A stretch of 64,000 nucleotides of DNA from Liolophura sinensis (GCF_032854445.1 NC_088303.1:23879501-23943500), one strand, 5' to 3'; shown: positions 13,291 through 26,399, counted from the stretch's first letter. The notes: generated by a model not told the origin, from the letters alone. Numbers and translations: made by a program.

Positions 13291-15504
13291 ACAATTATGT
13301 AAATCAGATGAGAGCTGATGTCCATATATGCTAAACGATTGGGATCAATCCACACATTTCCCGAAATATTGTTCTAGAAAACATTGAGCAAATCTGTGAC
13401 TTCTGTGAACCGAAAACATGACAGTCCATTAGTGTGAGATAACATGAAAAACATTTTTTTCTCGAAAATATAAGAATTCATCTCTCATACTCATCTCTCG
13501 AAATATTTGGCCTCAAAACTGTGGCCTAAATCTAGGTCGTATATCTGTGACAGCTAACGTGTCGCGATCACTAGTAGGGTGCGAGGACTTGCTTCATGGC
13601 ATTTAAAGGTTGGGTTGGATATGCTTGATAACAATACCAGTACCTGTACAGAACCGTCGCTCACTGAATAAATAGAAGTTGTGATCCATATATTCATTTG
13701 TTAGGGTGAGAGGAGTGGTGATTTGAAAACCATGCTGAATAAAATATATGAGATGTTAGACTTTTAACACGAACAAACCATCTGGTCTCACTAACCATCC
13801 CGGAATTTTGGAGGATACAACAAAGCTGTGTCTACGATAGTTTAAGAGGCTTGATTGTGGTTCTGTTGTGATGATAGGCATGATGTTGAATGAAAAGGTC
13901 ACTGTGGGACCAATTACCGTCTTCGATGTGGCAAAGAGAATGAACTAAATCTGAGAATAATGTTGAAATACCGAAACATCATTTGCATATCAGTTCATAC
14001 ACACGAGACAAGGCCTTCATAGTCTACAAAGCTGTAAGGTAAGTTTGTAGGTGTTTAACTTAAATCTGATACTCATGGATGCTGCTGTTCTTGACTGTGA
14101 GCCTGTGTTTGTGAGTACCTTCAACCTCAAAAGCTTCATTTCCTTTCACCAAGCTGTGCTATTCTTAACATTTCATGAAGATAGATTTCGTGCCTATCCA
14201 GGGTCGCAAAAACTTAACCATTTGGTGTCAAGAAACCGCTGTCAAGGTGTAGTAAGCGATCGATGGCCTGGTATTTTTTCACGTCAACATTCAATAGATG
14301 TATTCCGGTATATAGTTGAACTCTTTCATTGGAAAAGCTTGTCAATAGGTGACCAATCAAAATTTCAGGTTATTTGTATAACGAGTGGAATGTTAAAAAT
14401 TTACATCACTGTTATATCACTGACACCGGGAAATTATGGGGTAAACTGATTTAGCTAAGTTCAGCTAAAAAGAGCACGTCATGAATACCTCAGGGTAGAT
14501 GATATAGGAGACAATATGCGCTGATCCTAACATGGTTTAAAAGTAGGTTTTAAAAACAAATTTAGCGTTCTAACGTTGTTGATTTAATTTGAGAACGTAA
14601 ACGGTGGTTTTAGGCGTCAACAAAACAGTGGAATCACGTGTATTACGAACCCACCTTTACCGGCAAAGAAATTGACTTTGGCTGTAGATTGTGAGGCTAG
14701 GAGAATGTCCCTTAGCGAGAAGCAATTGCGTCTCTAATCGAATTTCCCCCGAGTACATAAAAAATCTGCGGTTTTATTGCGTGCTTTGTGTCCCGCCTCA
14801 CGTCTCTGTAGTTCCGCTGGAGGTCAATACGACGAGTCATATAAGAGTTGTAATTTCCCATAGGTATTCCATTTGTACAGACTGTTTCACTCCGTCGCTC
14901 CTTCACCGTCATACACTTACAACTAGAGACAGCTTCTCTCTCTTAATTGTTGTTAGTACAACCAAAAGCAGGCGAATTAACAACTCACTTCGAGCACTCA
15001 CTTCGAAACCTCTATTTTTGGCAATGTATTCATTAATTCATTTACTTTACGTTAAGAAAACTAAGTTTACTTTAATGCATTTTTATTCGCCTTAATTAGA
15101 CTGTGTCACATGCATCTAGCGTCTTCCGGCGTACAACTCTGTAAAGAGTCTGTTACATTGTCATTCTGACTCCTATAACTAACATCTCCCTTTGAAGCTT
15201 TAGAATTCCTCAAGACAGTCGATCTTCCTTTGATCATGCTTGATGGGTAAATATGACTGCGTTGGCTAAAAGCAAACTCTAAGTCGTAATTGGACAACGT
15301 CTTTTTGGCAAAGATCGCCCTAGCTTTAATCGCAAGATTTCCCCTTTTGGTTGATGGTTGCTATAGGTTCGGCAGACTTATGAATGAGGAAAACCATAAG
15401 CAATGAGCATCGCACACTGACAAACCTTTGACATATTTCTTCACAAAAAGCCGATTCACTGACAGTTGAGTTTATTGGCTTAGCTCTATGGATAGTTATT
15501 GGCG

Positions 15505-15990
15505 TTACTCACATGGCCCATCTGAACCACTGACACTGCTTGTACAAACACAGAGGGAGCTCCGTGGCCGACTGGAGTAGCTCGCCAGTGCGGCGCAATG
15601 ACACAGGAGCCTCCCACCAATGCGGTCGATGTGAGTTCAAGTCCAGCTTCCTGTTCGACCGTATGTGGGAAGGTCTGACAGAAACCTGCGGATGGTCGTG
15701 TGTTAGCCCTGGGCTCTGGTCGCTTTTCTCAAACCATAAAGCTAGTCGCCTTCGTATAAGTGAAATATTCTTGAGTGCGGCGTAAAACACCAGTCAAATA
15801 AATAAATACAAACACAGAAATATAGTTACTCACAGGCCCCGCCTGAACCGCTGACACCACTTGTAGAAACACAGAAACACGCTTACTCACATTGTCCGTC
15901 TGAATCACTGACACCACTTGTAGAAAAACAGTTATTCACAAGGCTCCTCGGAACCACTGACACCGCTTATGGGAACAGAAAAACACATGC
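15505..15990. repeat. 57-bp tandem repeat, split by a SINE
   Basis: Four units starting TTACTCACA and containing CTGAACCACTGACACCACTT. Unit starts at 15505, 15826 and 15883 are exactly 57 bp apart once the SINE and its duplicated target (264 bp) are removed; the last unit starts at 15932. Confidence 0.85.
15555..15806 (+). repeat. SINE family A, full length, perfect target duplication
   Basis: Head GCTCCGTGGCCGACTGGAGT, tRNA-like part with B-box-like GTGAGTTCAAGTCC, body GTGGGAAGGTCTGACAGAAA, tail GTATAAGTGAAATATTCTTG and AAATAAATA end. Flanked by a perfect 12-bp duplication TACAAACACAGA (15543-15554 and 15807-15818), lying inside a 57-bp minisatellite unit. This is the best reference copy of the family in the window. 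Confidence 0.93.
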
Positions 15991-16099
15991 TGTGTGTTTA
16001 ACATGAAACTCATATGCAGTAAAAAAAAGCTAGTTAGTAATGGCGACACCAAGACAATTGGTACATTTTAGCCGCGCCATCTCCCCCAGGGGTATTCTT

Positions 16100-17062
16100 A
16101 TGTGTTTATGGTTACGGTCTAGTGATACTTAGGGCACTATGCTGATCATGGCATGATGATGCTTAGGGCACTATGCTTTTTATGGCCTAGTGATGCTTAG
16201 GGCACGATTCTGTTTATGGCATAGTGATGTTTAGGGCACGATGCTGTTTATGGTTTAGTGATGCTTAGGGCACTATGCTGTTTATGGCCTAATGATGCTT
16301 AGGGCACTATGCTGTTTATGGCCTACTGATGTTTAGGGCACGATGCTGTTTATGACCCAGTGATGCTTAGGGCACTATGCCGTTTATGGTCTAGTGATGC
16401 CTAGGGCACTATACTGTTTATGGTCTAGTGATGCTTAGGGGACTATGCTGTTTATGGCCTAGTGATGCTTAGGGCACGATTCTGTTTATGGCATAGTGAT
16501 GTTTAGGGCACGATGCTGTTTATGGTTTAGTGATGCTTAGGGCACTATGCTGTTTATGGCCTAATGATGCTTAGGGCACTATGCTGTTTATGGCCTACTG
16601 ATGTTTAGGGCACGATGCTGTTTATGACCCAGTTATGCTTAGGGCACTATGCCGTTTATGGTCTAGTGATGCTTAGGGGACTATGCTGTTTATGGTCGAG
16701 TGATACTTAGGGCACTATGCTGATCATGACATGATGATGCTTAGGGCACTATGCTTTTTATGGCCTAGTGATGCTTAGGGCGCGATTTTGTTTATGGCAT
16801 AGTGATGTTTAGGGCACGATGCTGTTTATGGTTTAGTGATGCTTAGGGCACTATGCTGTTTATGGCCTACTGATGCTTAGGGCACTATGCTGTTTATGGC
16901 CTACTGATGTTTAGGGCACGATGCTGTTTATGACCCAGTGATGCTTAGGGCACTATGCCGTTTATGGTCTAGTGATGCTTAGGGGACTATGCTGTTTATG
17001 GTCTAGTGATGCTTAGGGCACTATGCTGTTTATCATCTAGTGGCGCTTACGGCACTGTGATG
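16100..17062 (+). repeat. 34-bp minisatellite with higher-order structure
   Basis: About 28 copies of a unit GATGCTTAGGGCACTATGCT + GTTTATGGCCTAGT. Variant units recur in the same order. The variant with CACGATTCTG is at 16201 and 16473, and its CGCGATTTTG form at 16779, giving spacings of about 272 and 306 bp (8 and 9 units). The TGATACTT variant recurs at 16122 and 16701 (17 units). The array has thus grown by duplication of multi-unit blocks. No coding frame persists. Confidence 0.95.
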
Positions 17063-17129
17063 TTTATGACACAAAAATGGGACACAGTGATATCTGTGGC
17101 AGGTTCATGCTTGTGGCTCATTGATTATT

Positions 17130-17182
17130 TTTTATTTCATTGATGTTTTACGAATATTTCACTTATACGGCGGCGGCCAGGT
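17130..17182 (-). repeat. SINE family A, tail fragment
   Basis: TTTTACGAATATTTCACTTATACGG is the minus-strand tail core; the rest of the element is missing. Confidence 0.65.
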
Positions 17183-17276
17183 ATATGACTTATTTATGTT
17201 TATGCACACAATTCATTGATGTTTGTGGGATATTGACGCATATGCTACAACACAGTGATGTTTCTGATACACTGAG

Positions 17277-17425
17277 GATATTGCACAGTGAAGGTTGAAT
17301 ATCATAAATATTTTTCGAGTGAGAGCTGAAAATGATAACCCACGAGACGCGAAGCGTCGAATAGGTTATTTCCACCTTTCACGAGAAAAGTATTTATGAT
17401 AATCAATCTTCACTGTGCAATATTC
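17277..17425. repeat. foldback element, 62-bp arms
   Basis: Left arm GATATTGCACAGTGAAGGTT... and right arm ...CAATCTTCACTGTGCAATATTC are inverted repeats of about 62 bp at roughly 85% identity. The centre has a perfect hairpin GACGC-GAA-GCGTC (17345-17357). No coding capacity. Non-autonomous MITE-like element; superfamily not determined. Confidence 0.8.
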
Positions 17426-18430
17426 TATTTATTATTTATATTTTGACAATATCATGATTTTGTGTATTTGAACAAGTTTAAGGAATGTTTTCACCTGTAG
17501 GTCTTCACAGACTTGAGTATGTAGCGTGACGTCGCACATGACATCTTGTATGATGTCGTGTCGTTGCGTGACGTAAAAAATGTTAAAGTTGACTGAACTT
17601 GTATTATGACGTCATTCTACTAAGCTCGGATTGGAACGTCATAAAACAAAATATTTCTTTGCGACCTCATGGCGTCGGGGTGCGTAATAACTAAACTGAT
17701 ATCTAACTTCAGTCAGTGAGATATCATTTTTATCAGTGACGGAAATCCTGACATTTCACCTTTATATAAATAAAATATTGTTCGAGTAAGAGGTGGAAAT
17801 GCTAATGGCTTTCACGAGAACAATATTTATGGCATTCAACCTTCACTGTGCAATATTCTATTTGTTGTTTATATCCTGACATTTTCTCTACATGTATATA
17901 AATCCGTATCAGTTTATCTGTTGCATCCGTGAAAAAAATAAGCAATGTTCCATCTTTGTCGTATTTCTGATTCTATTCATACGCGCTGCAATTTCTTTGA
18001 CGTCCGCGCTCACAAAACCTTTTTAATGTTCTAAACGCTGTCTGTAAGGAATTATACATTCTAAAAAGGTACGTAATGCTTATGCAATATAGGTTTTTAC
18101 GTAAATTAAGCGCCCTTCTACCTCTTTTTTTTTGGTGAGCTATATATTGGGCGGAAGTGCACAGCGTTGTTATGCGGTCCAAAAAGATATCAAGGTCTCC
18201 AGCAGTGTAATAGCAAAATGTACTAACAAAAATGATATCTGACTAGTGAAAATATCATTTTCATCAGTGAAGGAAATACTGGGATTTCACTGATGTATAA
18301 ATAATAAATTCGTGTTTCTCACTAAACAATGTTTACATCATTCTTGTGTTCGGATAGATGGGAGTTGATACAACTACATGTATGAAACACAGTACCGAAG
18401 ATCCTGACCAGAAGACAAACTTTTAACACA
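17426..18430. repeat. repeat-rich continuation of the foldback region
   Basis: A second, internally deleted foldback copy is at about 17778-17860 (CACGAGAACAATATTTATGG ... TTCACTGTGCAATATTCTAT). A separate 75-bp direct repeat (GATATC..., TATCAGTGA..GGAAAT, TTTCAC, TATAAATA) occurs at 17697-17772 and 18231-18306. These may be parts of one larger decayed element spanning 17277-18306. Confidence 0.55.
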
Positions 18431-18588
18431 TGCTGGTTTCCTCTCCGGTCGTAGAGTCTGCAAGGCACCTGCGGATGGTTGTGTCGTTTTCTCCAGGCTC
18501 TGACCAGTGTCTTCCCACCCTAATGCTGGTTGCCGTCGTATAAGTGAAAAATTCTTGCGTACCGGCGTTTATCAAATAAACAAATACA
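18431..18588 (+). repeat. SINE family A, 5'-truncated
   Basis: TGCTGGTTTCCTCTCCGGTC through GTATAAGTGAAAAATTCTTG to CAAATAAACAAATA; the tRNA-like head is absent. Confidence 0.85.
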
Positions 18589-18924
18589 TATTCTTTGAGA
18601 TAATTAGCGTTCAACGTTTTAATTCAAATCAAATCAAACAAAAATATAAACGACAAAAGTGACATGATTCATAAAACAGGAAACCTATATACTAATGTAG
18701 CTGTGCTGTTCATGTTGACTGAAGCTTTCACCTAGACACAGCTTCGTTTAGCACACGGACTATTTGTTACACATAACAGCATGTGTCCTAGTTGCATCTT
18801 GTTTCATCTTCAGTGTTTCTTACGGGAAAATGACTAACCCGTAACCTATAAGGTCACGTATTTTAGCCCAACTCCCATACCACTGGCTTTTTCTGCGGCT
18901 ACCAGTTGAAGAAGGACATTCACC

Positions 18925-19212
18925 GCTTTGGTGGCATAATAGTCAGAGCTTTCGCCTCAACCCAGGTCAGGTCATACCAAAGACTTGGTAAATGGCACCT
19001 GTTGCTGTCTTGCTGGACTTTCAGCGCTGAGAGGTTGGAGCAGGAAACAGGACTAGTTGGGTGTCATGGCTGGTGTCTTCGACATGATACTTCAGCGGCA
19101 CTCTGGCCACATGGACTCGTTCTACCACAAGAAGACACAGTATATGTATACACCTAATGACTCTTCGAGATACATACATGTACAAACATACATAGATACC
19201 AGGTGAAGTACC
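18925..19212 (+). repeat. SINE family C, near full length
   Basis: Degenerate tRNA-like head (GGTGGCATAATAGTCAGAGC), then GGTCATACCAAAGACTTGGT, CACCTGTTGCTGTCTTGCTG, ending in CCTAATGACTCTTCG and a TACATACATG-type tail. Same family as 926 and 19229. Confidence 0.75.
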
Positions 19213-19228
19213 TTTATTTTCGACGGCT

Positions 19229-19391
19229 TCTGTGACGTAATGGCACTCAACAGTGACAGGTTAGAGCAAGGAAACATGACTGGTTAGCCATATGTCAGTA
19301 TAATGTGACTCGTGTGTCTGTTGTCCTTGGCATGATGCTTCACCGGTCGCAGCAATTTGAAGGTATAGACTCGCCCTGCGACAAGCAGGCG

Positions 19392-19393
<2 letters not shown>
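19229..19393 (+). repeat. SINE family C, second copy, 5'-truncated
   Basis: Contains GACAGGTTAGAGCAAGGAAA, GTCAGTATAATGTGACTCG and CTCGCCCTGCGACAAGCAGG. Collinear with the copy just upstream, and runs directly into a TA microsatellite. Confidence 0.7.

Positions 19394-19454
<61 letters not shown>
19394..19454. repeat. TA microsatellite, about 30 repeats
   Basis: Pure AT dinucleotide run attached to the end of a SINE-C copy, as if it grew from the SINE's simple-sequence tail. Confidence 0.97.
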
Positions 19455-19456
<2 letters not shown>

Positions 19457-21676
19457 GTACGTTGTACGTTGTCAGTAGGAAACAGTTGTTCACTGTCTCG
19501 TGTTGAACGTCACAAAATGCTACAATTTCACGATTTCCATATAAAGAACACATATACGGGAACACATAGTCGTTATTGTCAATGTAATGATTAAATGTCA
19601 AACTAATAACTATCACATAATCGTCTCTTATTGATTTGGGGTGCGTCGCATTTAATCTATATTTTCTGTTGACCTGCTAGTCAGACACTCAGGACGTGGT
19701 TTGACACAAAGCAGGAAAAGCACTTGAGTTTCTCCTGCAGCCTTTAGTTGACATTTAGAAATGTTGAGGCAAATGCAACTGAAAATCCGCCAAAGAGGAA
19801 CGTATCGTAATGAGTTGTTACGGCTAAATTGCAAGTTTCTTTTAACAAAAAATACCTTCCCGACCACCAGGTGTGAGAACTTCATTCTTAATACGTATCT
19901 TCCAACGCTGTTCAACTGCCGACAACTTGGTTTGACGGATGCTATCTATAATTAGTTTGCGTTGACATCAATTTTTGTGCCATTGCCAGTACAGGTACAT
20001 TCACTGGTTGAGTAGATGTTATAAATGGATCGAGTTGCCAAGAAAAACGGTTTGCTATTTTACAGTCCAGTCAGTAAATGTTTACATCGTGAGTACTGTC
20101 ACTGACGCACCACGGAGACAGTCTGTCGCAGTTCCTGTGTGAAACTTCCGGCCCGTCAGTTTCAGTTCTCGTGAAGCATCGACGGTTCCGCTTTCTCTGG
20201 CTCTCAGCGTGGAAATGTATGTCTGCACACAGTTGCGCTGAGACGTCAGTCCAGTAGTAATTGAGTATGTAATAAATGACTGTATGGTTGTTTTAGAATT
20301 TGCGTCATATCTGCAGCATTTCTGTCATGTCGTCGTGAGCACATATGGAAAAACAGAAAACAGTGTATCTCTGTCGACAACGTGTAGTCTCGATGCAATG
20401 AAGAAATCTGCAGTCTATTATAGTGCATCTTTTGCGAACATTTTCGAAATACAACAGCCGCACTTCGCCAGAAGCAATCACAAAATCAGTTATATCCATT
20501 CCTTTACGTCATCATGACGTCATAATTTCAAATCGCGAAAACCTAGTATTATTGAGGACAAATTTCAGATTCCAACTTTTTTGGCTAGATCTCAACGTTT
20601 TCTTATCAAGTAACAGCAAAAACGTTAGCATGAGACAATACGGAAATCTGTTATCATCTGAAGCCTGACCAGTTTTGATAAATTGATGTACAATGGAAAC
20701 GGAAGTGAATATCTTAATCAGCTAGAATTATATTTCTGAGCAAAATCTGGACATATATCTTTCAAACCTGAACAAAAAACTGGATCAAAATACTGTGGCA
20801 TCTAAAGACCTATTTTCAAAGATGAGATCGCAATTTAAAATAAGATTTTTTATCACATATCACATTTTTCACGAATCACTATTTTTGCTGCTTTATGGGC
20901 CCAAAAGTATCAATAAAAAAGTGCGATGTAAGTTTCGGCTCAGTGGCGCAGTCTACACTCCCGATAATTGTGGAATATGCGAGTGTAATTCTAGATTTCG
21001 GATGAGGTTAACAGTGCCAGAATTTCGCATTGCATTTTTTTTTTGCATTGCATTTTCAGAACGTCTAGCCACTTTTAACTACAACCCGTGAAATCCTCTG
21101 CTAGTTCGCTTATTCGGAACTTGCCTTGACGCACGCACAGCCGTTTTAGATGTAGTTGCAGTAGCAGTCAAGCTGATGTGTAGTGGCTTGTACACCGTTG
21201 CAGCGCACTATTCCTCACTATTCCCAAATCGCTGACAGGAATCGTGATGACCGTGTGATAAACAGTCCAGTCCTTCAGCTGTTGGTCACATATCCAGACA
21301 GATGAGGGTCCTTCAAAGGAAATATCATTTCAATTCATTCATAAAATTTTGTAATTATTGGATCGTTGGGTCGTTTAATCCGCTCTGCTAAGAACAAATC
21401 AATACAAAACGGGCGCCATGGTAAGAAAACCAACGCGTTTAAACGAGTCGAGCAAATCTTGAACAAGAACTCGATTATTAGCAATGATGGGCCGTAAATG
21501 CGTTAATTGAAAACATATGAGCTGAATGTTAAAGGGATCAATAAACAGCAAAACATAAACTTTACGAGAGATGATAATACAATACATTACATAGAGATAC
21601 AGTTCCGATACAATACGATTATCTGCTTAGTTTAGACATAGGGCTACACTACTCTTCAAATGTACAGCATCGAAAT
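19455..21676. other. AT-rich DNA without recognised genes
   Basis: No repeat family or convincing exon found. Several overlapping short open frames at 20246-20668 on both strands have no domain signature. Confidence 0.5.
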
Positions 21677-21788
21677 GGATGGTTGTGGGTTTCTCCCAGT
21701 GGTTTCTCCCACCATATTACTGTCCGCCGTCGTATAAGTGAAATACTCTTGAGTACGGCAGTAAAACACCAGTCAAATCAAATAAATC
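21677..21788 (+). repeat. SINE family A, 3' fragment
   Basis: GGATGGTTGTGGGTTTCTCC, then GTATAAGTGAAATACTCTTG, ending CAAATCAAATAAA. Confidence 0.85.
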
Positions 21789-24252
21789 ATCGCAATGGTA
21801 TGAGTCTTTTTACCCACACACCTGTGTTTTGTGATCATTCCACACAGTATACAAGGCTTAAGTAGAATGTTGTGTGCAGAATTTTTAATATAAATCTGCT
21901 TCTTGTCAATGACAGAGCTGCATAACTGAAACGTCATGACACCTTTCCAGTATGCGGAGAAAAGGTCAGTAGGTACATGGTCATTTTTTCTTAAATCTGG
22001 CTACAAGTCAAAAATATAGGCGATATGTGTACCAGATGTGTACCAGACGTAAACCGAAATTGACCTTTTATGTCAATAAATGCAAGGCTAATTCCCAAGG
22101 CAACATTTAAGTAAAAGTACAAAAACGTTGTCAATTTTAAGTTTATGCCTGGTATTCAAGTCGTTCCCCTCAAGCATTGTTACAAAAGCGGACAGTCATA
22201 ACTCTCGGCCATTGCAAAGTGTTCTCAGAAGCAGGACTGGATGGCTATAGTGATACAGGTCTTGCCATAAAAACCAGACAACATGAAACCGCAACTTTAT
22301 TTATATAAGAAACTATTTCAATAAATTAACGTCAGCATAAGCTGAGCTTACATTTGAAAACTGCATGTTTGTATTTCGTGTGACACATTTTTGACAATAG
22401 TTATTAAACGTGACCATCCGGGTGAATTATCGTGGCTATGAATTCCCGCAAAATGTTGAGTTCCTGTTAAGCAGATGACTCATATTAAAACATAACATAT
22501 CACAAATTTGACTAATCAACTCTTGCTAAAAGAGATGACATACAGAGCGACCTGCGAAACGATTTCATTTACGTCAAATAGATGACTGTGTTGTATGCAT
22601 GTCTGTTACATATGAAATTGTGTAACCATCATTCTTTGTTATACGTAAGCGATGTTTGTGTAGGTGATCGGTTCCAACAGCTAAACACTGATTACTTTGT
22701 ACTGTTTCAGTGAAACATACTCATAGTATACTGCCATCGGACCGAGCAGGACTTGGAGTTCACCCTTACGTGAGAGAAGTTTTAAATTTTAAAGTTTTAT
22801 AGGCATATCCAAATGCGGGATTGATCCGTAATATTCCGTTCATGAGGTAAATGCTTAAACGCCGTTTTCCCTATAATCTGCTCAACACTGAAAATGAAAT
22901 TACCGTAAGCACTTGAACAATTCAATTTGAATATTTTGCCGTACGTTTGCACTTAAATTTAACAATCAACATTGTTTGTAAATTTGACATGTTCAGTGTA
23001 TATACACTTAACAATTCAAAACATTTGATGTCTGTCTATTAAATCCTCTTTGATATTAAGACGGTGAATGCAGTCAGCTAGCATTATTGAAATGAAACAG
23101 GCTAGAGTTTTCAGTCAATAATTTGATCACAATGTATCATAGAATAAGATACTTCAGCGAAATATGTCTAACGGTTGGACATTATTGAGTGAAAATGAAC
23201 ATTTCGACCCCTTGCATAAAGAGTCGTGTGCCCTCTCACCCCCCCCCCCCTCCGTCCCCGACCGAAACTCATGCAGTCAGAAAGCAAAAAACAATGGTGA
23301 ACTACTTGCGAGTGCAAAAAACGAGGACAGCAATTCGCGATTCTCTCGCAACTGAAAGTTAATCATTGGGGTATCATGATACTTGAACGTGTTTTTTTCT
23401 CTTTTTTTTTTTTCATTCTTGATGTATCCCTTTTATCACGGGGTTGCATTTGAAGACCTCGATCTGTGTCTAAAAAAGATTTCTCTGCCACGATAATCGA
23501 TTCTAAGAGGTCTGCTCGGCTTTGATGTGGGGTTAAATGAGCTAGTGGGGAGGAGTATCACGTCGTTCCACGTATACCTGTTGAAACACGAGATCATAGT
23601 TCCTTGAGAACCTTTCTAAAACCGAGCTACATTTCCTTACAGCACTTTGCTAGCCTTGCAAACCACGGCTTATTATCTGCTTCTTTGCTTTTCTTCTTAA
23701 TACCCTTGTGCTATTGAAACCCTCTCATTTGATCACGTAAAGAAGAAGATGGATTTCATAGCGTTTGACCACACTCAGAAATCATCATGCAAAAATGCCC
23801 ACTGGGTCTTTATTTGTGTCTCATAGCACACGCGCTCTTTGAAATCTAAACCATTGTTCCGTTTTTACGCATTATCTATGCCACATAACAGGGAGCTTTA
23901 TAACATCAGTCCCAGCTGAATGAGCAACAAAACAGTGATATTCTCAGCGATCGGTGATGTAACACTGCATGATGAAACAATCCCTCACTCAGCAGAAACA
24001 ATTTTAAAATATTTAAGGATTTCTCATATTTGATGGTCATTTTCCGGGAGACTCAAATCTCAGAGATATCGGTGATCGTGAAAACTATTTAAAAACAGCA
24101 CTACAGGTAAACAACAACAACAAGCGTGTTTTATGCATGTGATTGTTCTCAGATTCTCAACAGGTAATAGTTATCTAATACGGATTAGGCATGTCCATAT
24201 TCTTGATGTTTTCTGTGTGTACTTAGTTTACTACTGATCGACTTATTTCTGT
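21789..24252. other. AT-rich DNA without recognised genes
   Basis: Contains a run of 12 C at 23239-23250 and a T-rich tract near 23391-23412. No exon or RNA gene seen. Confidence 0.55.
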
Positions 24253-24512
24253 ATTTTATTTGACTGCATAGTGTTTTACGTTGTACCCAAGAATATTTCA
24301 CTTATACAATAGCGGCCGGAATTATGGTGGGAGGAAATTGAGTCCGGGGAAGATCCACGACCATCCACAAGTTGCTGGAAAACCCTCCCACGTACGGCCG
24401 AAGAGGAAGCCAGCATGAGCTGGACTTGAACTCACAGCGACCGCATTGTTGAGAGGCCCCTGGGTAATTGCACCGCGCTGGTGTGCTAACCACCTCATCC
24501 ACGCAGGCGCCC
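24253..24512 (-). repeat. SINE family A, full length, antisense
   Basis: Minus strand: head GGGCGCCTGCGTGGATGAGG, GTGAGTTCAAGTCCAGCTC (B-box region), GTGGGAGGGTTTTCCAGCAA, GTATAAGTGAAATATTCTTG, and an A/T-rich end. Diverged; no clear target duplication. Confidence 0.9.
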
Positions 24513-26399
24513 TGAAATCAATAGGACCCATGGGTTATACACTAAATAAAACATACCGACGTATGCATACTCAGCACGCGGGCAACTCGAATTGATCGCT
24601 TTCCATCGTGCAAAACACACGGTGAAATGGTGAAAGTGTATCTAATATTTTGTTTACCTATTTGGCAATGACCCGTCATTTTAATCCTACCTTGGTTACA
24701 TTTATAAAACAACCAAAGGATTAATTGTCACGTATTTCTGAACTGCCGATCTACAAAGAAGCACCTGGAGTTGACGAAATTAACTGTATCCATACATCGA
24801 GTCGCTCTAAATCAAAACATGGAGAAATGTTTGAACAAGGTGGCACGAGCCGAATATCTTCACATGTTATTCGCATGTCCATTATGCCGCTGTCATAATT
24901 TACTGTTCTCCATTAACTGGTTAATTTGCATGATGTTTAAATAAATTGTTTGTTCTGCTTACGTCCGCGAGATTTTTGGTTGCTGGTGATTGTTTAGGCT
25001 TACGGTGGACGTCCGCTGTTCTTGCTATCACATGCAGATTTCTGAGTTCTACATTTGGTCTCCACATAGATTGCTAAGTTTGACAGACACCTGTTTTGGT
25101 TGTTTCATCATATAACGTCTGTTCTCTTGACACCGCTGATGACATTGCACCAGTATAGCCTTTGGAGAACTGCCACGCTTATCTCTCATTCCGTGAGCTT
25201 TTTTATTTTTTCTTTTCTTTATTTTCTTTTTTTATTCGTTTCTAATTGTTATGAAGACGCCAAAGCGCAATCTATGCACTAATAAGTAGCTGAGATAGAG
25301 AAATCCTTTAAAATGCTCCCCATCCTTTGCTGGTAATGGCATTAAAATGGCATAATTTCCCCAAGAAATCATCTACTAGAAAAACCGCATGTAAACAATG
25401 TTTCCAGGTGTTTGCCGACATTTGCTTTCTTGAATTATTAACAATGTAAAGCTTCAATTCGCACCAGAAAAGCGTTGGCAAGCAGTGAATGTCACACTCC
25501 CACCAGCGCTTTGACATTAATTTCCAATTCCATATATACATTTAAGGTGGGAAAAGACATTTTCAAGGAAATAACCGTCTTAAATTCTGTGTCGTTTATA
25601 ACAACTGCAGAAGCACATATATTCACGGAATGCTAAGCAAATTCCCTTTGTCCAAAATGAAACCTCATGGATAATTATTGCTTCATTTTGTTCAATCATT
25701 CTGCGCAATTTTCACCTGGAAGCATATTAATCAAACACATTGTTCTCTTTGATAGTCGTTCGTCTGTTGGCGTGTAGCATATAACCATAAACTGTGTTAT
25801 CGTTAATCTCGATAGTTTCCTTTTCTGCACTGCTGTCACATTCAGCAGTGCACTCCGCTGATAAATGAACTAAAAGGTGTTTTTGACCTAAACATTTACA
25901 AGTGAATGGTATTCACTGATAATATGACGTAGCATTTTCATTGAAATTGCTGTCCCTAATGCAAATATACAGGTCAAAATTTGCATGCAGATGAATAAGG
26001 CGGGTTATTCTGGAGTTCTTTGGAAAACTGACTAAATCAATCAATTTTTTTAAAATTAATCAATCTACCAATCAATCGACCAATCAATCAGGCAGTCAGT
26101 ATTAGTATCTATATCATGATTAATGAATATGATCTGCTCATATATGGTGTTTTACGTTGACAGGTAATATACACATCGTGATATAGCTATCCTGTTTTTC
26201 GTCCTTGTCGTCTAAAACGGAAATTCTACAGAGGGAGCGAAGTGTCAAGGTATAGTCAAAAATGACGACGTGTCGCTGCGCAAGGCCGTGAGAGGATGTC
26301 AGTTTCGCTGCACCAAGCTGTCAGACACAAGGCAGACGTCGTCAATAATTCTACACCGACAGATGCTTAACAAAGCCCAAATAAAAGGCCAGCACAGGC
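24513..26399. other. AT-rich DNA without recognised genes
   Basis: 25199-25240 is T-rich. 26060-26100 has loose CAATCAAT repeats. If the 26400 exon is real, part of this is its 3' UTR. Confidence 0.5.

Larger units (their letters stand above)
11493..15482. other. AT-rich DNA without recognised genes
   Basis: Holds a partial inverted repeat D (12911-12982) and a T-rich tract (13240-13290). The open frames at 14051-14449 and 14691-15095 (+) have no start context, splice support or familiar domain. Confidence 0.55.

Noticed and set aside
14051-14449. 132-codon open frame on +, and a neighbouring 134-codon frame at 14691-15095
   Set aside because: Length within chance, AT-driven composition, no recognised domain and no start context or splice partner.
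16100-17062. Regular 34-bp repeats reminiscent of a CRISPR array
   Set aside because: Units are contiguous tandem copies with no unique spacers, in an animal genome with introns; a minisatellite.
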